From Halobellus sp. MBLA0158 (GTDB lineage: Archaea; Halobacteriota; Halobacteria; Halobacteriales; Haloferacaceae): 64,000 nt of DNA. The notes beneath the pieces are model-generated. The model did not search any database and was not told where the DNA came from. It saw nothing but the letters and a program-made list of their open reading frames with translations. Location of the stretch: positions 1 through 64,000 of the forward strand of contig NZ_JBGNYA010000002.1 of assembly GCF_041477585.1 (NCBI RefSeq), in the 5' to 3' direction. A program made the position numbers and the translations under genes. The first letter of the stretch is position 1. The number at the start of each line of letters is the position of its first letter. Below, one piece after another: positions 14,799-24,124 of the stretch.

Positions 14799-16745
14799 TT
14801 ACTTTGGTACCACCATAATTACGATACCGACGAGTACCACAGCGATCTGAGCCAGACGTCCTATTGCGGGCGTTACGTCTTCTGGAAGTCGCGCACTGAA
14901 CCCTCGTGAGTTGAGCCCGATCGAGAGAATTGTTGTCCCAATGATGACAACAATAGCAGTCACGATCATATTCAGAGAGACTTCTGATGAGACCAGTTGT
15001 GGACTGTAGATAAACGCAAATGGAAGTACAAAGACTGGAATAGCGATCTTCATCGCTTCAGCACTACTCTTCCAAAAGTCAGCATCGGCAATGCCACTAG
15101 CGATGACGATTCCGGGAGCGATGGGTGGAGTGATCGCGGCTAAGATCGCGAAGTAGAGAACGAAGAAATGTGCTGGTAGTTCGGGAATGCCGAAGTCAAT
15201 TAGGTTGGGTGCGATGAGGAGTGCAACGACGAGATATGACGCACTCGTCGGCATTCCCATCCCGAGAACGATGCAGAGGATCATCGTTATAACCAACAAA
15301 AAGAGTAACACACCCCCGGAGATATCGATGAGAGCAAATGCGAGAGTGGCAGGTAACCCGGTAGTGAACAGTGTATCAACCATCAGCCCAATGGCGGCGA
15401 CGACGATGGTAAGTGGGGCGAGAGATTCGAGGCCGTCACGAATCCCGGAACCCAACTGAGAGAGTGTTGTCTGAGGTACGGCTACGAAATCTTCTGTGTG
15501 GTCAAGGAAGTTACTCGCGATTAAGAACCCAACGCCGGTGAGAACCATTGTTCCTGCGGCAAACATTCCAGCGCGCATTACCGTGGTTCGGACGACGCCC
15601 AGTTGATAGAAGAGGACACCGATCGGAATAAGAAACTGAAGTACCTCCAAGAGTCGGTAGCTGAGGGAGTGTTGCTTGGGATGGTCTTTTTCCAGCCAGT
15701 CTCGCATCTCGGGGATTTCTTCGATGACTCGTGACTTCGAGAGCGACTGGGAGTCTGTTTCTCGTTTGTTGATCTGGTACACGGAAACCGAGATGGTGAG
15801 ATAGAAGATCAATGCTGGAATGGCGGCGGCCACGAAGATATCGACTAAGGGTCGAGCAAGGATGTCTGCCATCAGGAACGCTGCAACCCCCATTACCGGT
15901 GGCATAATCTGTCCGCCGGAAGACGACACGGCTTCGATTGCAGCTGCTTGTTCCTTTTTGATTCCTGTACTTTTCAGGACTGGAATCGTGAACGACCCTG
16001 TAATTGTTGTATTTGCGAGGGCGCTACCGTTGATAGAACCGATGAGCAGACTGCTGATAACAGCCATTTGGCCGATTCCGGTTTTGACCCGGGTAGAAAA
16101 CCAGAATGCGCCACGAACGATCAATCCGAACCCGCCGAAACTGCGGAGTAACCCGGCTAGCAGTAGAAATGGAGCAACCATCGTGCCCATTATCTGAGTT
16201 AACGTTCCGTATACCCCTTGGAAGTCCAACATACCCACTTGAAGGCCGCGTTCAACACTCAAACCGCCGTGGTAGAGCCAAGAGGGGAATAAATACCCGA
16301 ACTGACTATAGAGAAGCACCGCTATGATCATTCCCGCGAAAGCTGCACCGTACGCGTCATACGTCAAGTAGAGAATAGTGGCTATGAATACAGCCGCAAG
16401 AACGTAGTCCGCCTGGGTAGCATAGCCAACGCGGACTGTCTGGAGCACGCTAAAGTTGAGAACTACATACGATGAGACGAGAATGTTGACAACCAACGAG
16501 ACAGCCAACGCAGCAGTCCGGCCTGCATTCCCTTGAGATCTCGCTTGAGAGATGTTTTTCACGGCGTACGCCGTTACGGCTCCACCGAGTACGATGACGC
16601 CGAATAACGGTCTAGCGAGTTCCTGTCTGACCGTTTGCCAAGAGATGAACAACCAGAAAGCGACTGCAAGTGCGTACAAGATCATCTCAAAGCGAGGCAA
16701 CGAACGGATTGAGAGGGGTTTTGATGCCGGGTTCTTAGAGGACAT
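14799..16745 (-). CDS. TRAP transporter permease, fused DctQ-DctM type (648 aa)
   Basis: A 648-aa protein with many transmembrane helices: the first four match the small DctQ-like part, the rest the large DctM-like permease, with the characteristic GSINGSALANTTITGSFTIPVLKSTGI and SSGGQIMPPVMGVAAFLMADI segments. Fused permeases of this kind work with TAXI-type binding proteins, and a TAXI receptor gene lies immediately upstream in the same direction. Uptake is driven by the sodium gradient, fitting a halophile. With CoA-transferases on both sides, the cargo is probably a carboxylic acid. Substrate unknown. Confidence 0.9.
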   Translation of the reverse strand: MSSKNPASKPLSIRSLPRFEMILYALAVAFWLFISWQTVRQELARPLFGVIVLGGAVTAYAVKNISQARSQGNAGRTAALAVSLVVNILVSSYVVLNFSVLQTVRVGYATQADYVLAAVFIATILYLTYDAYGAAFAGMIIAVLLYSQFGYLFPSWLYHGGLSVERGLQVGMLDFQGVYGTLTQIMGTMVAPFLLLAGLLRSFGGFGLIVRGAFWFSTRVKTGIGQMAVISSLLIGSINGSALANTTITGSFTIPVLKSTGIKKEQAAAIEAVSSSGGQIMPPVMGVAAFLMADILARPLVDIFVAAAIPALIFYLTISVSVYQINKRETDSQSLSKSRVIEEIPEMRDWLEKDHPKQHSLSYRLLEVLQFLIPIGVLFYQLGVVRTTVMRAGMFAAGTMVLTGVGFLIASNFLDHTEDFVAVPQTTLSQLGSGIRDGLESLAPLTIVVAAIGLMVDTLFTTGLPATLAFALIDISGGVLLFLLVITMILCIVLGMGMPTSASYLVVALLIAPNLIDFGIPELPAHFFVLYFAILAAITPPIAPGIVIASGIADADFWKSSAEAMKIAIPVFVLPFAFIYSPQLVSSEVSLNMIVTAIVVIIGTTILSIGLNSRGFSARLPEDVTPAIGRLAQIAVVLVGIVIMVVPK

Positions 16746-16826
16746 AGCGCGTATGGTAGTCAGTTTGGAATTAGGATCTGGAGTTTCTTTCTATCGGCAG
16801 TTATCGCTGTGTGGGGTTACCGGATT

Positions 16827-17891
16827 TCACTGTGACCCAACTGCCCATTCGTCAAGGGAGATTCCACGGCTTTCGAGGTATGCCGCTGCTCCGGGGTGGA
16901 GGGTGAAGCTGGGGAGTAAGCCACTCACAAGGGCCTCATCGGTTGCATCCAAGACGCCGCCATATGTGTCCTTAACCTGATCCCAGTTCTCAATCCACGT
17001 TCGAGTCGTATGCTCAACAAGCTCTTCGGGAAGGTGGTCGCCATAAATTACGTTCGCGGTATCAGTCCACGCTGTGACCTGATCGATGTTTTCGAACGGT
17101 TCTGGCTGGATGGTTTCGATAGGCGGAGATGTGATATCTGAAACTTGCTCGCGTTGTTCGTCAGTCATTTTCACCGCCTTCAGGTCAACACGATTCATTA
17201 GCTCTTGCATTCCTCCAGACGCAGACGTCCCACGGAGCGTAGTATACCCACCACAAGCCTCGATCCTCCCGTTTTCCAGCGCAGATCCGAATTCGTTCAA
17301 CGGAATCTCACGGTGCTCATATTCTCCTTTAATTCCGAGTTCCTCAAACACGGTCATAGTCAACTGATAGAGTGCAGAACCGGTCCCGAAGGTTGTAATT
17401 GTCCGGCCTTGAAGATCATCGAATGTCTCGATATCGCTGTCGGCTTTGGTCAACATAAAACATTCTGCGCCCGTAACTGAGAAACCAGCCCAGAGCGGGT
17501 TGCTCGGGGGCTGCTCAGCAAAAGGCCCAGTCTCTTGGAGGGCATCGTAGTGAAGATTGTTCGAGATGATCGCCAGATCATAGTCACTTCCAAGCGATCG
17601 GGCGTTTGCTACCTGACCTCCTGACGATTGTGCTGAGAGGTTGACCCGATCGCTCTGTTCCCGAATAACACTTTGGAGAGCCTGTCCTATCGAGAACGTG
17701 GAAGTTCCCTGTTCACTTGTTCCCATAACCCAGTTTGCGGATTCGCCGCTGGAGGTGCCTTCGTCTCCGGAACTGTTTTCGCCTCCGGAGCTGCAACCCG
17801 CCAAAGAAGCAGCGCTTGCGACACCTACTGATTGAAGAACTTTCCGTCGGCTTACCAGTGAATTGTTGTCATCGATCATCCGTGAATCCAT
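16827..17891 (-). CDS. TAXI-family TRAP solute receptor lipoprotein (354 aa)
   Basis: The N terminus has a twin-arginine signal (SRRKVLQSVGVASAASLAGC) ending in a lipobox Cys, then a Gly/Ser linker. The mature part resembles TAXI receptors: WVMGTSEQGTSTFSIGQAL at the start and ITTFGTGSALYQLTMTVFEELGI in the middle, both typical of the family. It would be exported by Tat and anchored outside the membrane to deliver substrate to the fused permease 80 nt downstream. Starts at TTG 17900, ATG 17891 and ATG 17879 are all in frame; the signal is intact from any. Confidence 0.88.
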   Translation of the reverse strand: MDSRMIDDNNSLVSRRKVLQSVGVASAASLAGCSSGGENSSGDEGTSSGESANWVMGTSEQGTSTFSIGQALQSVIREQSDRVNLSAQSSGGQVANARSLGSDYDLAIISNNLHYDALQETGPFAEQPPSNPLWAGFSVTGAECFMLTKADSDIETFDDLQGRTITTFGTGSALYQLTMTVFEELGIKGEYEHREIPLNEFGSALENGRIEACGGYTTLRGTSASGGMQELMNRVDLKAVKMTDEQREQVSDITSPPIETIQPEPFENIDQVTAWTDTANVIYGDHLPEELVEHTTRTWIENWDQVKDTYGGVLDATDEALVSGLLPSFTLHPGAAAYLESRGISLDEWAVGSQ

Positions 17892-17974
17892 CCGTATCAA
17901 TCTAACACACTCTAATAAATATTTTGGTTACCCGTAGTCGCTAACGGGGAGTTGTTCTATCGACCAGAGAACGG

Positions 17975-19153
17975 CTACTCAACGATAACGACGTCCTCGT
18001 CAATGAGATTGTCAATAACCTCGGGGTCAAATCCAACTTCCTGCAGGATTTCTTTAGAGTGTTCACCGAGTCGTGGAGGGCGCTGATTGATTTGCGGTGG
18101 CTCACCAGACATCATCACCGGAGTCGAGAGAGCGAGAACGTCATCTCCCTCGTGATCTTCGGTTTGCTGAATTGTTCCACGCTGGTGGAGGTGTTCATCT
18201 TCGGTTGCTTCGGGAACTGTGTGTACTTCTGAGGCTGGCACACCTGCCTCGAGAAGCCGGTCTAATAGCTCCTCACGGTTGTACTTCGAGAATTCTTCGT
18301 CCATAACCGCAATGAGTTCTTCTCGGTTTTCTCGTCTTGCGTCTTCAGATTTAAATCGTGGATCACTGAGCCAGTCTTCACGCTCTACAGCTTCACAGAC
18401 TCGTTCCCAGAGATATTGGAACGGAGTCGCCAGATAGATCTGCCCCGTCGAGGTCTCAAATATTCCAGCAGGCGCGTACGGCTCCCAGGAATGCCCTTGC
18501 CGATGTGGGACTTCCCCAAATTTGCTATAATGACTGTACCAGACGCCCATAAAAGCAGCAGCAGTATCGAAAAGCGAAGTTTCAATTTTTTGTCCCTCTC
18601 CAGTCTGTTCCGCCGTCCGAAGTCCCGTGAGAACGCCGAAGGCAGCATATACCGCGGTCCCCATATCACTCACCGAGACCCCGACACGCGAGGGCTTCCG
18701 ATCCGGTTCACCAGTCATCTCCATAATTCCCGACATCGCTTGGGCTAGCGGATCAACCGTAGGTCGATCTTTGTACGGACCTGTTTCTCCATATCCTGTT
18801 ATCGAACAGTAAACGAGCTCGGGATTGATCTCGCTCAACTTGTCATACCCACACCCTAGGCTTTCCGAAACTCCTGGGCGGTTATTATGGAGGAACACGT
18901 CAGCATCGGCGACCAACTCTTCTAACACAGCCTGTCCCTCTTCGGTTTTAAGATCCACGGCGATAGACTGCTTGTTCCGCGAGATGTTCGCGAGGGCGGC
19001 CCCACCAGCGTAGCCACGGGCGGTTTTCCCCTTAGGTGGTTCCAACGAAATCACCTTTGCCCCGAAGTCTGCAAGCATCGCTCCTGCTGCTGGTCCGGCA
19101 ATTCCTTGTGATGCATCGATCACGAAAACATCTGACAGGGGTTTGTGTGACAT
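17975..19153 (-). CDS. Class III CoA-transferase (392 aa)
   Basis: Second paralogue. It keeps the DASQGIAGPAAGAMLADFGAKVISLEPP opening, NRPG at about 91-94, DPLAQAMSGIM and the catalytic Asp163 in SVSDMGT. Full length. It lies upstream of the TAXI/TRAP genes in the same orientation, 74 nt from the receptor. Its similarity to the copies at 13569 and 19235 is visible across the whole protein, including the C-terminal HQRGTI block. Three near-family copies in 7 kb suggest local duplication followed by divergence toward different acyl donors or acceptors. Confidence 0.9.
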   Translation of the reverse strand: MSHKPLSDVFVIDASQGIAGPAAGAMLADFGAKVISLEPPKGKTARGYAGGAALANISRNKQSIAVDLKTEEGQAVLEELVADADVFLHNNRPGVSESLGCGYDKLSEINPELVYCSITGYGETGPYKDRPTVDPLAQAMSGIMEMTGEPDRKPSRVGVSVSDMGTAVYAAFGVLTGLRTAEQTGEGQKIETSLFDTAAAFMGVWYSHYSKFGEVPHRQGHSWEPYAPAGIFETSTGQIYLATPFQYLWERVCEAVEREDWLSDPRFKSEDARRENREELIAVMDEEFSKYNREELLDRLLEAGVPASEVHTVPEATEDEHLHQRGTIQQTEDHEGDDVLALSTPVMMSGEPPQINQRPPRLGEHSKEILQEVGFDPEVIDNLIDEDVVIVE

Positions 19154-19234
19154 ATTAGGGTTCTAGCTCGGTAGTGTTGGGTGAACTGTTGCGGATCTTC
19201 TGTCTACGGATTCGGGTGGGTAAATCGGTTCGGA

Positions 19235-20422
19235 TCATTGGGGGATTTGAATCACTCCTTCTGCCAAGAGAGATTCAATATCGTCTTCATTGTATCCGCA
19301 CTCTCGAAGGACTTCCCGTGAATTCTCTCCCAATTGCGGCGGCGCCGAAGACTGGGTTGCTGGAGCCTCAGAAAGTCGAATCGGCGGTGAAACCGCCTTT
19401 ACCTCATCTCCATTTGGATTCTCTATTGTTTGTATTGTTCCCCGCTCCTGGAGATGTTGATCGTGGAGTGCTTGCTCCACCGTATTCACTTCTGCAATAG
19501 GGACATTGGCATCGAGGAGAAGATCCATCAGTTCAGATCGAGAATAGGATTTGAACTCTTCGTCTAATTCAGAATGGAGAGCTTCGCGATTCCGGAGGCG
19601 GCTTTCCTTCGTCTCAAACCGAGGGTCTGCTACCCAATCTGGCCGGTCAACGGCTTTACAGAGCCGTTCCCAGAGATGTTGGAATGGAACGGACATATAG
19701 ATCGGATCAGTATGCGTTTCAAACACGCCGGCAGGAGCGTACGCATCCCAGGTATGGCCTTGTCTCTGAGGGGGCTGTTCGCCCATACTGACATACGTAT
19801 ACCACTGTGACATAAACATCGCCGCCGTATCAATCAGTGATGTTTCGATTCTCTGTCCGCGTCCGGTTTCTTTCCGTTTATAAAGGCACATCATTATCGC
19901 ATACGCAGCATAGATTCCTGTGCCGATGTCGATTGTGGAGGCACCGATTCGGGAAGGTTTCCTGTCTGGTTCACCAGTCATCGACATTAATCCAGAAACT
20001 GCCTGTGCAAGCGGATCAAAACCGGGGCGATCTTTATACGGTCCAGACTCCCCGTAACCTGTAAGCGAACAGTAGATCAGCCTAGGATTGATCTCGGAAA
20101 GGGTGTCGTAATCACACCCCAACTCCTGCATTTTACCAGGTCGGTTGTTATGAATGACGACATCAGCCGCCTCTACTAACCGGTAGAGAGCTTCGGTCCC
20201 TCGTTCGGTCTTGAGATCCAGCGCGATCGACCGCTTATTTCGATCGAAGTTAGGTAGTGGCGAGCCTTTCGCAAACTCTCGCTGCGAACTACCGCCAGGG
20301 GGTTCGACGCTCACTACGTCTGCACCAAAATCTGCTAGTAGTCCCGCCGCACTTGGTGCTGCAATGGCTTGACCGAGGTCAAGCACTGTGACATCAGTTA
20401 AGAGACTATCATCGGTCCTCAT
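19235..20422 (-). CDS. Class III CoA-transferase (395 aa)
   Basis: Third paralogue: VTVLDLGQAIAAPSAAGLLADFGADVVSVEPP opening, NNRPGKM block at about 92-98, DPLAQAVSGLMSMTGEP and catalytic Asp165 in STIDIGTG. It matches the 13569 copy closely around NRPGKM and DPLAQAVSGL. It is the first gene behind the long intergenic region that faces the IclR gene, so it is the likeliest direct target of that regulator. Full length, no sign of decay. Confidence 0.9.
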   Translation of the reverse strand: MRTDDSLLTDVTVLDLGQAIAAPSAAGLLADFGADVVSVEPPGGSSQREFAKGSPLPNFDRNKRSIALDLKTERGTEALYRLVEAADVVIHNNRPGKMQELGCDYDTLSEINPRLIYCSLTGYGESGPYKDRPGFDPLAQAVSGLMSMTGEPDRKPSRIGASTIDIGTGIYAAYAIMMCLYKRKETGRGQRIETSLIDTAAMFMSQWYTYVSMGEQPPQRQGHTWDAYAPAGVFETHTDPIYMSVPFQHLWERLCKAVDRPDWVADPRFETKESRLRNREALHSELDEEFKSYSRSELMDLLLDANVPIAEVNTVEQALHDQHLQERGTIQTIENPNGDEVKAVSPPIRLSEAPATQSSAPPQLGENSREVLRECGYNEDDIESLLAEGVIQIPQ

Positions 20423-20827
20423 TTTTCACGCTATACTGGATTTAGAGTTCTGGTTAATATATATGTCGGTGAGAGTGAGCAGAGCTACATTAGAAAGTCT
20501 TCTTATGAGCCATACCTTGACTTTCCGTTTCCGTTTTTGTAGTCTCATAGATCTCTTTTTCTTTGTTGGGTGAGTGGTGTATTCTTTAACATCATTTTGT
20601 CCCCCCTGTGAGAAACCGGTCAGCATAGTCGGGAACGATATGGAGCCTCCTCTGCTTGCTTCTATGAGAAATTTAGTATGGCTAAATTATACTCTCGAGA
20701 GTTTCGGTCATTTTTGATTGATAATGAGGGTCCGAGATATAACAGAAGTACATATGTGATTTTAGAAAGCTGTGGACGACGCTCAGCACAATCAAAGGGC
20801 AGAAGAGAAATCTGACATTTGGCGATG
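20423..20827. promoter_or_regulatory. Intergenic control region between IclR and CoA-transferase genes
   Basis: This 405-bp AT-rich stretch contains no credible gene. It ends at a GCGATGCTAAAAGAAAGTGT sequence (about 20821-20841) that overlaps the IclR stop; a near copy, GCGATGCTAAAAGTTAGTGT (about 21653-21673), lies about 35 nt before the IclR start. An additional TTTAGTATGGCTAAA inverted repeat is near 20674. These are candidate IclR binding sites. Confidence 0.4.
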
Positions 20828-21619
20828 CTAAAAGAAAGTGTCACCTGTCTGTAAATTAACTTCACTAATATTTGCTACCTGCTTCACCTTCAGAGGTAAT
20901 TCCTCCTCAAAAAATTCGTCTTGGAGTCTGGTTGTTGGCCCGCTTAAACTAATAGAGCCCGCAATTGATCCATCATCGTGTTTAACAATGGTACCCACAG
21001 AACGGATACCGGTAATGTGTTCCTCCCGGTCATAGGCGTACCCCCGTTCTCGGATCTTTTCCAGTTCTCTTAACAACTCGTCTGGATTTGTAATTGTATT
21101 TTCAGTTTGCTCTGTAAGTGACGATTGTTGAATGAGTTCTTCAGCCCGGCTTTCATCCATCTCAGCTAAAATTGATTTACCACTTGCCGTGCAGTGTAAC
21201 CAGTCATGCGCCTTTTCTCTGCGTTTGATATGATAGTTTTGGCTAACTGCATTCTCCCCGAAGATCTCGTGAAGGATAAACAATCGACCATTTTCTTCAA
21301 TGTATATGTGTCCTATTTCCCCAGTTTCCATCGCCAGTGAATCGATCTCTCCTTTTGCAGCTTGAAGGACCGGAGCGTGATTCCGTACGTGAGCTCCAAA
21401 TAAAAGACATTCAGGCCCAATAACATACTTTTTACCGCGCTTTTTTACCATATTAACCGATTCTAGTGTCGATAGATGATTGTGAATTGCCCCTGGGGAG
21501 AGTTCAACTATCTCAGCAAGTTCAGTAATAGTAGCTCCTTCTTCATCCCTTAGAGCCCTTAGAATGGTGTACGTGTTAATAACACTGTTAACCCCGTTCT
21601 TCGGTGGGTTTTTGTTCAT
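20828..21619 (-). CDS. IclR-family transcriptional regulator (263 aa)
   Basis: An N-terminal winged helix (TYTILRALRDEEGATITELAEIVELSPGAIHNHLSTLESVNMV, about 16-58) is followed by an IclR effector domain with HCTASGKSILAEM near 140 and RERGYAYDREEHITGIRSVGTIV near 190. Length 263 is typical. IclR proteins usually control small-molecule catabolic operons. It faces in the same direction as the CoA-transferase, TAXI and TRAP genes downstream, so it likely regulates them and itself. A second IclR gene sits at 40574. Confidence 0.9.
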   Translation of the reverse strand: MNKNPPKNGVNSVINTYTILRALRDEEGATITELAEIVELSPGAIHNHLSTLESVNMVKKRGKKYVIGPECLLFGAHVRNHAPVLQAAKGEIDSLAMETGEIGHIYIEENGRLFILHEIFGENAVSQNYHIKRREKAHDWLHCTASGKSILAEMDESRAEELIQQSSLTEQTENTITNPDELLRELEKIRERGYAYDREEHITGIRSVGTIVKHDDGSIAGSISLSGPTTRLQDEFFEEELPLKVKQVANISEVNLQTGDTFF

Positions 21620-21793
21620 ACACTATCCTGTACATTAGAAGACTAATATTTTGCGATGCTAAAAGTTAGTGTATATACCTAATAAACGGCTAGTAGAGTA
21701 GATCTGCAAGCCATTAGCCGAGGGGGTATTCGAGATAACTGTGGGTTAAGACTAGCAAGGTCCTCATAACTAACACAATATAGCGGAAGAGCA

Positions 21794-22627
21794 TTATTCG
21801 AGAGTTTCGGTCATCGCATCCTCAACCTGTTTGCGGATTTCCTGAAGCTCTGTACTCACTGTGCTACACAAATACAGCATAGGATAATCATATGCAAGAT
21901 CTGCGTACAGATACTGCGGAAGGTCACCTTCGTTGGGAGATATTTCAAACTCTGTTCGGTAACGGTCGATATCGACTTGTCGTTCCTTCGTAACTTCCTC
22001 ACACACATCTTCAAGCCTTCGCAAATAGTTCCTGTGAGCCTCTAAATTACCGAAATCTTGTTGATTAATGGCAATCTGATCGTATGAACAGAGGGAATGG
22101 TGTATTGATTTCAGATCGGCAGTCACATTTTCCACCGAACGTCGCTCGCGCTTACATCCTTGGAGAAACTCTTCACGCTGCTGTGATGCTTCGTTGATAC
22201 GCGTCAATAATGTGTCTTGGGCTATTGGGGTCAGACACTCCGCAGTGAGAAGAAGCGTAGCGATTTCCGGACCGAACTCTTCTCGAATGGATTCGGAATA
22301 CGTTTCCCCATACTCTTCATCAAAGTATGAAAGTGACATCACAGTAGATTCGTACGCCTCTCTAATCTCTGCAGTAATATTTGGGCGACTTCGAGTCGTT
22401 TGCGGTTGCGGTTGAATAATGGTCGCATCTTTTGAGTCAAGTGGCGCCGAGCACACTCCAGCACCTGATTGGCTAACTTGATCACATATCTCGTCCACGC
22501 GGGAACCGAAATTATCGAAGGCTGTTTTTTCCGCGCGTGTACGATCTATTTCCTCCTGTATCGCGTTTAACATAGCATCTACAATATCCTCAAACATTTG
22601 CTTATCGAGTGTAGTCGTTACTGACAT
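21794..22627 (-). CDS. Hypothetical helical protein, DUF7260-like (277 aa)
   Basis: The protein is mostly charged helix, with a long heptad-like stretch at about 140-230 (LLTRINEASQQREEFLQGCKRE and onward) and a conserved-looking block REAYESTVMSLSYFDEEYGETYSESIREEFGPE near 90-120. I associate this arrangement with a haloarchaeal family of unknown function (DUF7260). No signal peptide or membrane segment. The remnant of a second copy, with the same upstream sequence and the same adjoining IS, is at 11300-11400. A structural or DNA-associated coiled-coil role is possible. Confidence 0.55.
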   Translation of the reverse strand: MSVTTTLDKQMFEDIVDAMLNAIQEEIDRTRAEKTAFDNFGSRVDEICDQVSQSGAGVCSAPLDSKDATIIQPQPQTTRSRPNITAEIREAYESTVMSLSYFDEEYGETYSESIREEFGPEIATLLLTAECLTPIAQDTLLTRINEASQQREEFLQGCKRERRSVENVTADLKSIHHSLCSYDQIAINQQDFGNLEAHRNYLRRLEDVCEEVTKERQVDIDRYRTEFEISPNEGDLPQYLYADLAYDYPMLYLCSTVSTELQEIRKQVEDAMTETLE

Positions 22628-22687
22628 CAGGTGTAATAGGGACTATCCAGAATATTATAATTTTAATGGTAGATGGGGTAGGGTTCA

Positions 22688-22905
22688 GATAAGCTGCTTC
22701 TATGCGAAGGCGAACACTTGCGCCCAATTTGCAGTAGTGATTGCTTCAGCGTGACTGAAACAGTTTGAGGACTGTTTTATTCGTCATTATATTTATAGAA
22801 ACATATGTTTGACGTTGTTCCGAGTACCAGATTTCTCGTATTTGGAACCAAGGCCACGCAGGTGGAGTGATGTTTGCCGCCACGGCGCAGAATCGACGAA
22901 GAAGG
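22688..22905 (-). mobile_element. IS6-family remnant (3' half)
   Basis: The border GTTCAGATAAGC and the following sequence match 11401 onward; minus-strand translation near 22820-22880 gives an LHRGLGSKYEKSGTR-like piece of the IS6 transposase. It stops at 22905, where another transposase remnant on the opposite strand takes over. Confidence 0.65.
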
Positions 22906-23500
22906 CACTGTATATTCAAAAATTCCTGGGAGCGTGAGCGGACGGCGGCAACCGTCAGGGCGTTCGCTGTCCGACTCTACGCGACTAGCTGTTCACTCAG
23001 AGAGACAGCTGCGATTCTTAGCTCGATCGGTGTGGAACGGTCTCATCAGACAATTTAGCAGTGGATACATCGGCTGGCTGACAGCGTTCCCGACCCGGTG
23101 ACGGCGCAGCCGACGCGGGTCGCCGTCGACGAGACCGCTGTCCGAATCAACGGCAATCTGTCTTGGGTATATGCTGCAATAGACCTTGACTCAAAGTTAC
23201 TCTTCGAGGGTGCTCTCTTCGACCGACAGGGTACCGATCCAGCAATAGAGTTTTTTGAGCAACTCACCGAGAAACACGATCTCTTGAACACTGAATTTCT
23301 GGTTGATGGCTATGGATACCTGACTGCCCTCTTTCGATTAGACTTGAACGGTCACCTTGACTACGTTGACTGAAACCTCATCGAAAAGTGGTGCCACACC
23401 CTCCAAATGAGAATCGACTATTTCCATAATTCGTGGGTCGGCAGTCGGGCTTCCATCGCCCAATGACTTGCACAGTTCGTGTATTATTATTAATTTCCAA
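22905..23500 (+). mobile_element. Decayed COG3316-type DDE transposase gene
   Basis: Conceptual translation shows ERERTAATVRAFAVRLYATSCSLRETAAIL, a stop at about 23056, then VTAQPTRVAVDETAVRINGNLSWVYAAIDLDSKLLFE, EFLVDGYGYLTALFRLDLNG, another stop near 23371, and LIEKWCHTLQMRIDYFHNSWVGSRASIAQ. The DDE order (VDET, FLVD, IEKW) is intact but two nonsense codons break the frame. It differs in sequence from the IS6 remnants elsewhere. Nothing is seen in 23501-23674. Confidence 0.7.
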
Positions 23501-23674
23501 CGACCAAATCAAGCGGTAGATAATCGAACGCCAGCTGGGGTCGTTAACTAGACCGTGTCACACAAAATCAATTATAATATATTTTAGTTTGTCAAAAAAT
23601 AATCAACAAAATAATATTAATCGTTTGCCTTGGCGTAGAACCAGCTAATCTGAACACTACTCGTAGCACCGGTC

Positions 23675-23712
23675 TGTTTTTCGTACCCCCGAGAGAGCGA
23701 GGGCTCCATCGA
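23675..23712 (+). promoter_or_regulatory. T-run plus hairpin leader before 23735
   Basis: TGTTTTTCG then TACCCCCGAGAGAGCGAGGGCTCC, another member of the T-run plus CCCC/GGGG leader set. It lies just inside the return to GC-rich DNA after the IS remnants. Confidence 0.45.
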
Positions 23713-23734
23713 GAATCCTCAGAGTTGACATCTT

Positions 23735-24082
23735 GTGAGTCTACAACAGAATGTCGACAACGTCTCAATTGACGATATCCCCGTCGATATCGACAACACG
23801 CAATCGGCGGAGGTCGATCCCGCCGACGTCCCCGACGAAATCGAGTCCATCACCCGTGGGCTCGCCGGTGAGCAGCCACCGACGAGTCCCATAGTAGTTC
23901 TCAAAGCGGCCCGGTGGTGGTATCTACACGGCAAGGGCGGCACAGATCCTGCCTTCCAGTGGGCTATCGAGTGGGTACGTCACCTGGCGATCGACACGCC
24001 CAGTGACGTCGAACGGTTCGACGCGTTCCTCAAGTACCTCGTCACGGTAGGCTTCGCGGACGAACGTCACGAGCTCCGCTGA
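23735..24082 (+). CDS. Hypothetical acidic protein (115 aa)
   Basis: Start is GTG at 23735, since no in-frame ATG follows. The first 45 residues are very acidic (Asp-rich, DIPVDIDNTQSAEVDPADVPDE); the rest is a compact helical domain (VVLKAARWWYLHGKGGTDPAFQWAIEWVRHLA). No membrane segment. The leader hairpin upstream and GC-rich codon use place it with the mobile-element backbone genes rather than the preceding AT-rich block. No recognised family. Confidence 0.6.
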   Translation: MSLQQNVDNVSIDDIPVDIDNTQSAEVDPADVPDEIESITRGLAGEQPPTSPIVVLKAARWWYLHGKGGTDPAFQWAIEWVRHLAIDTPSDVERFDAFLKYLVTVGFADERHELR

Positions 24083-24124
24083 CCGAAGCCCGCGGTTTCG
24101 TTTGTAGGATCGAAGGGAGCTCAG

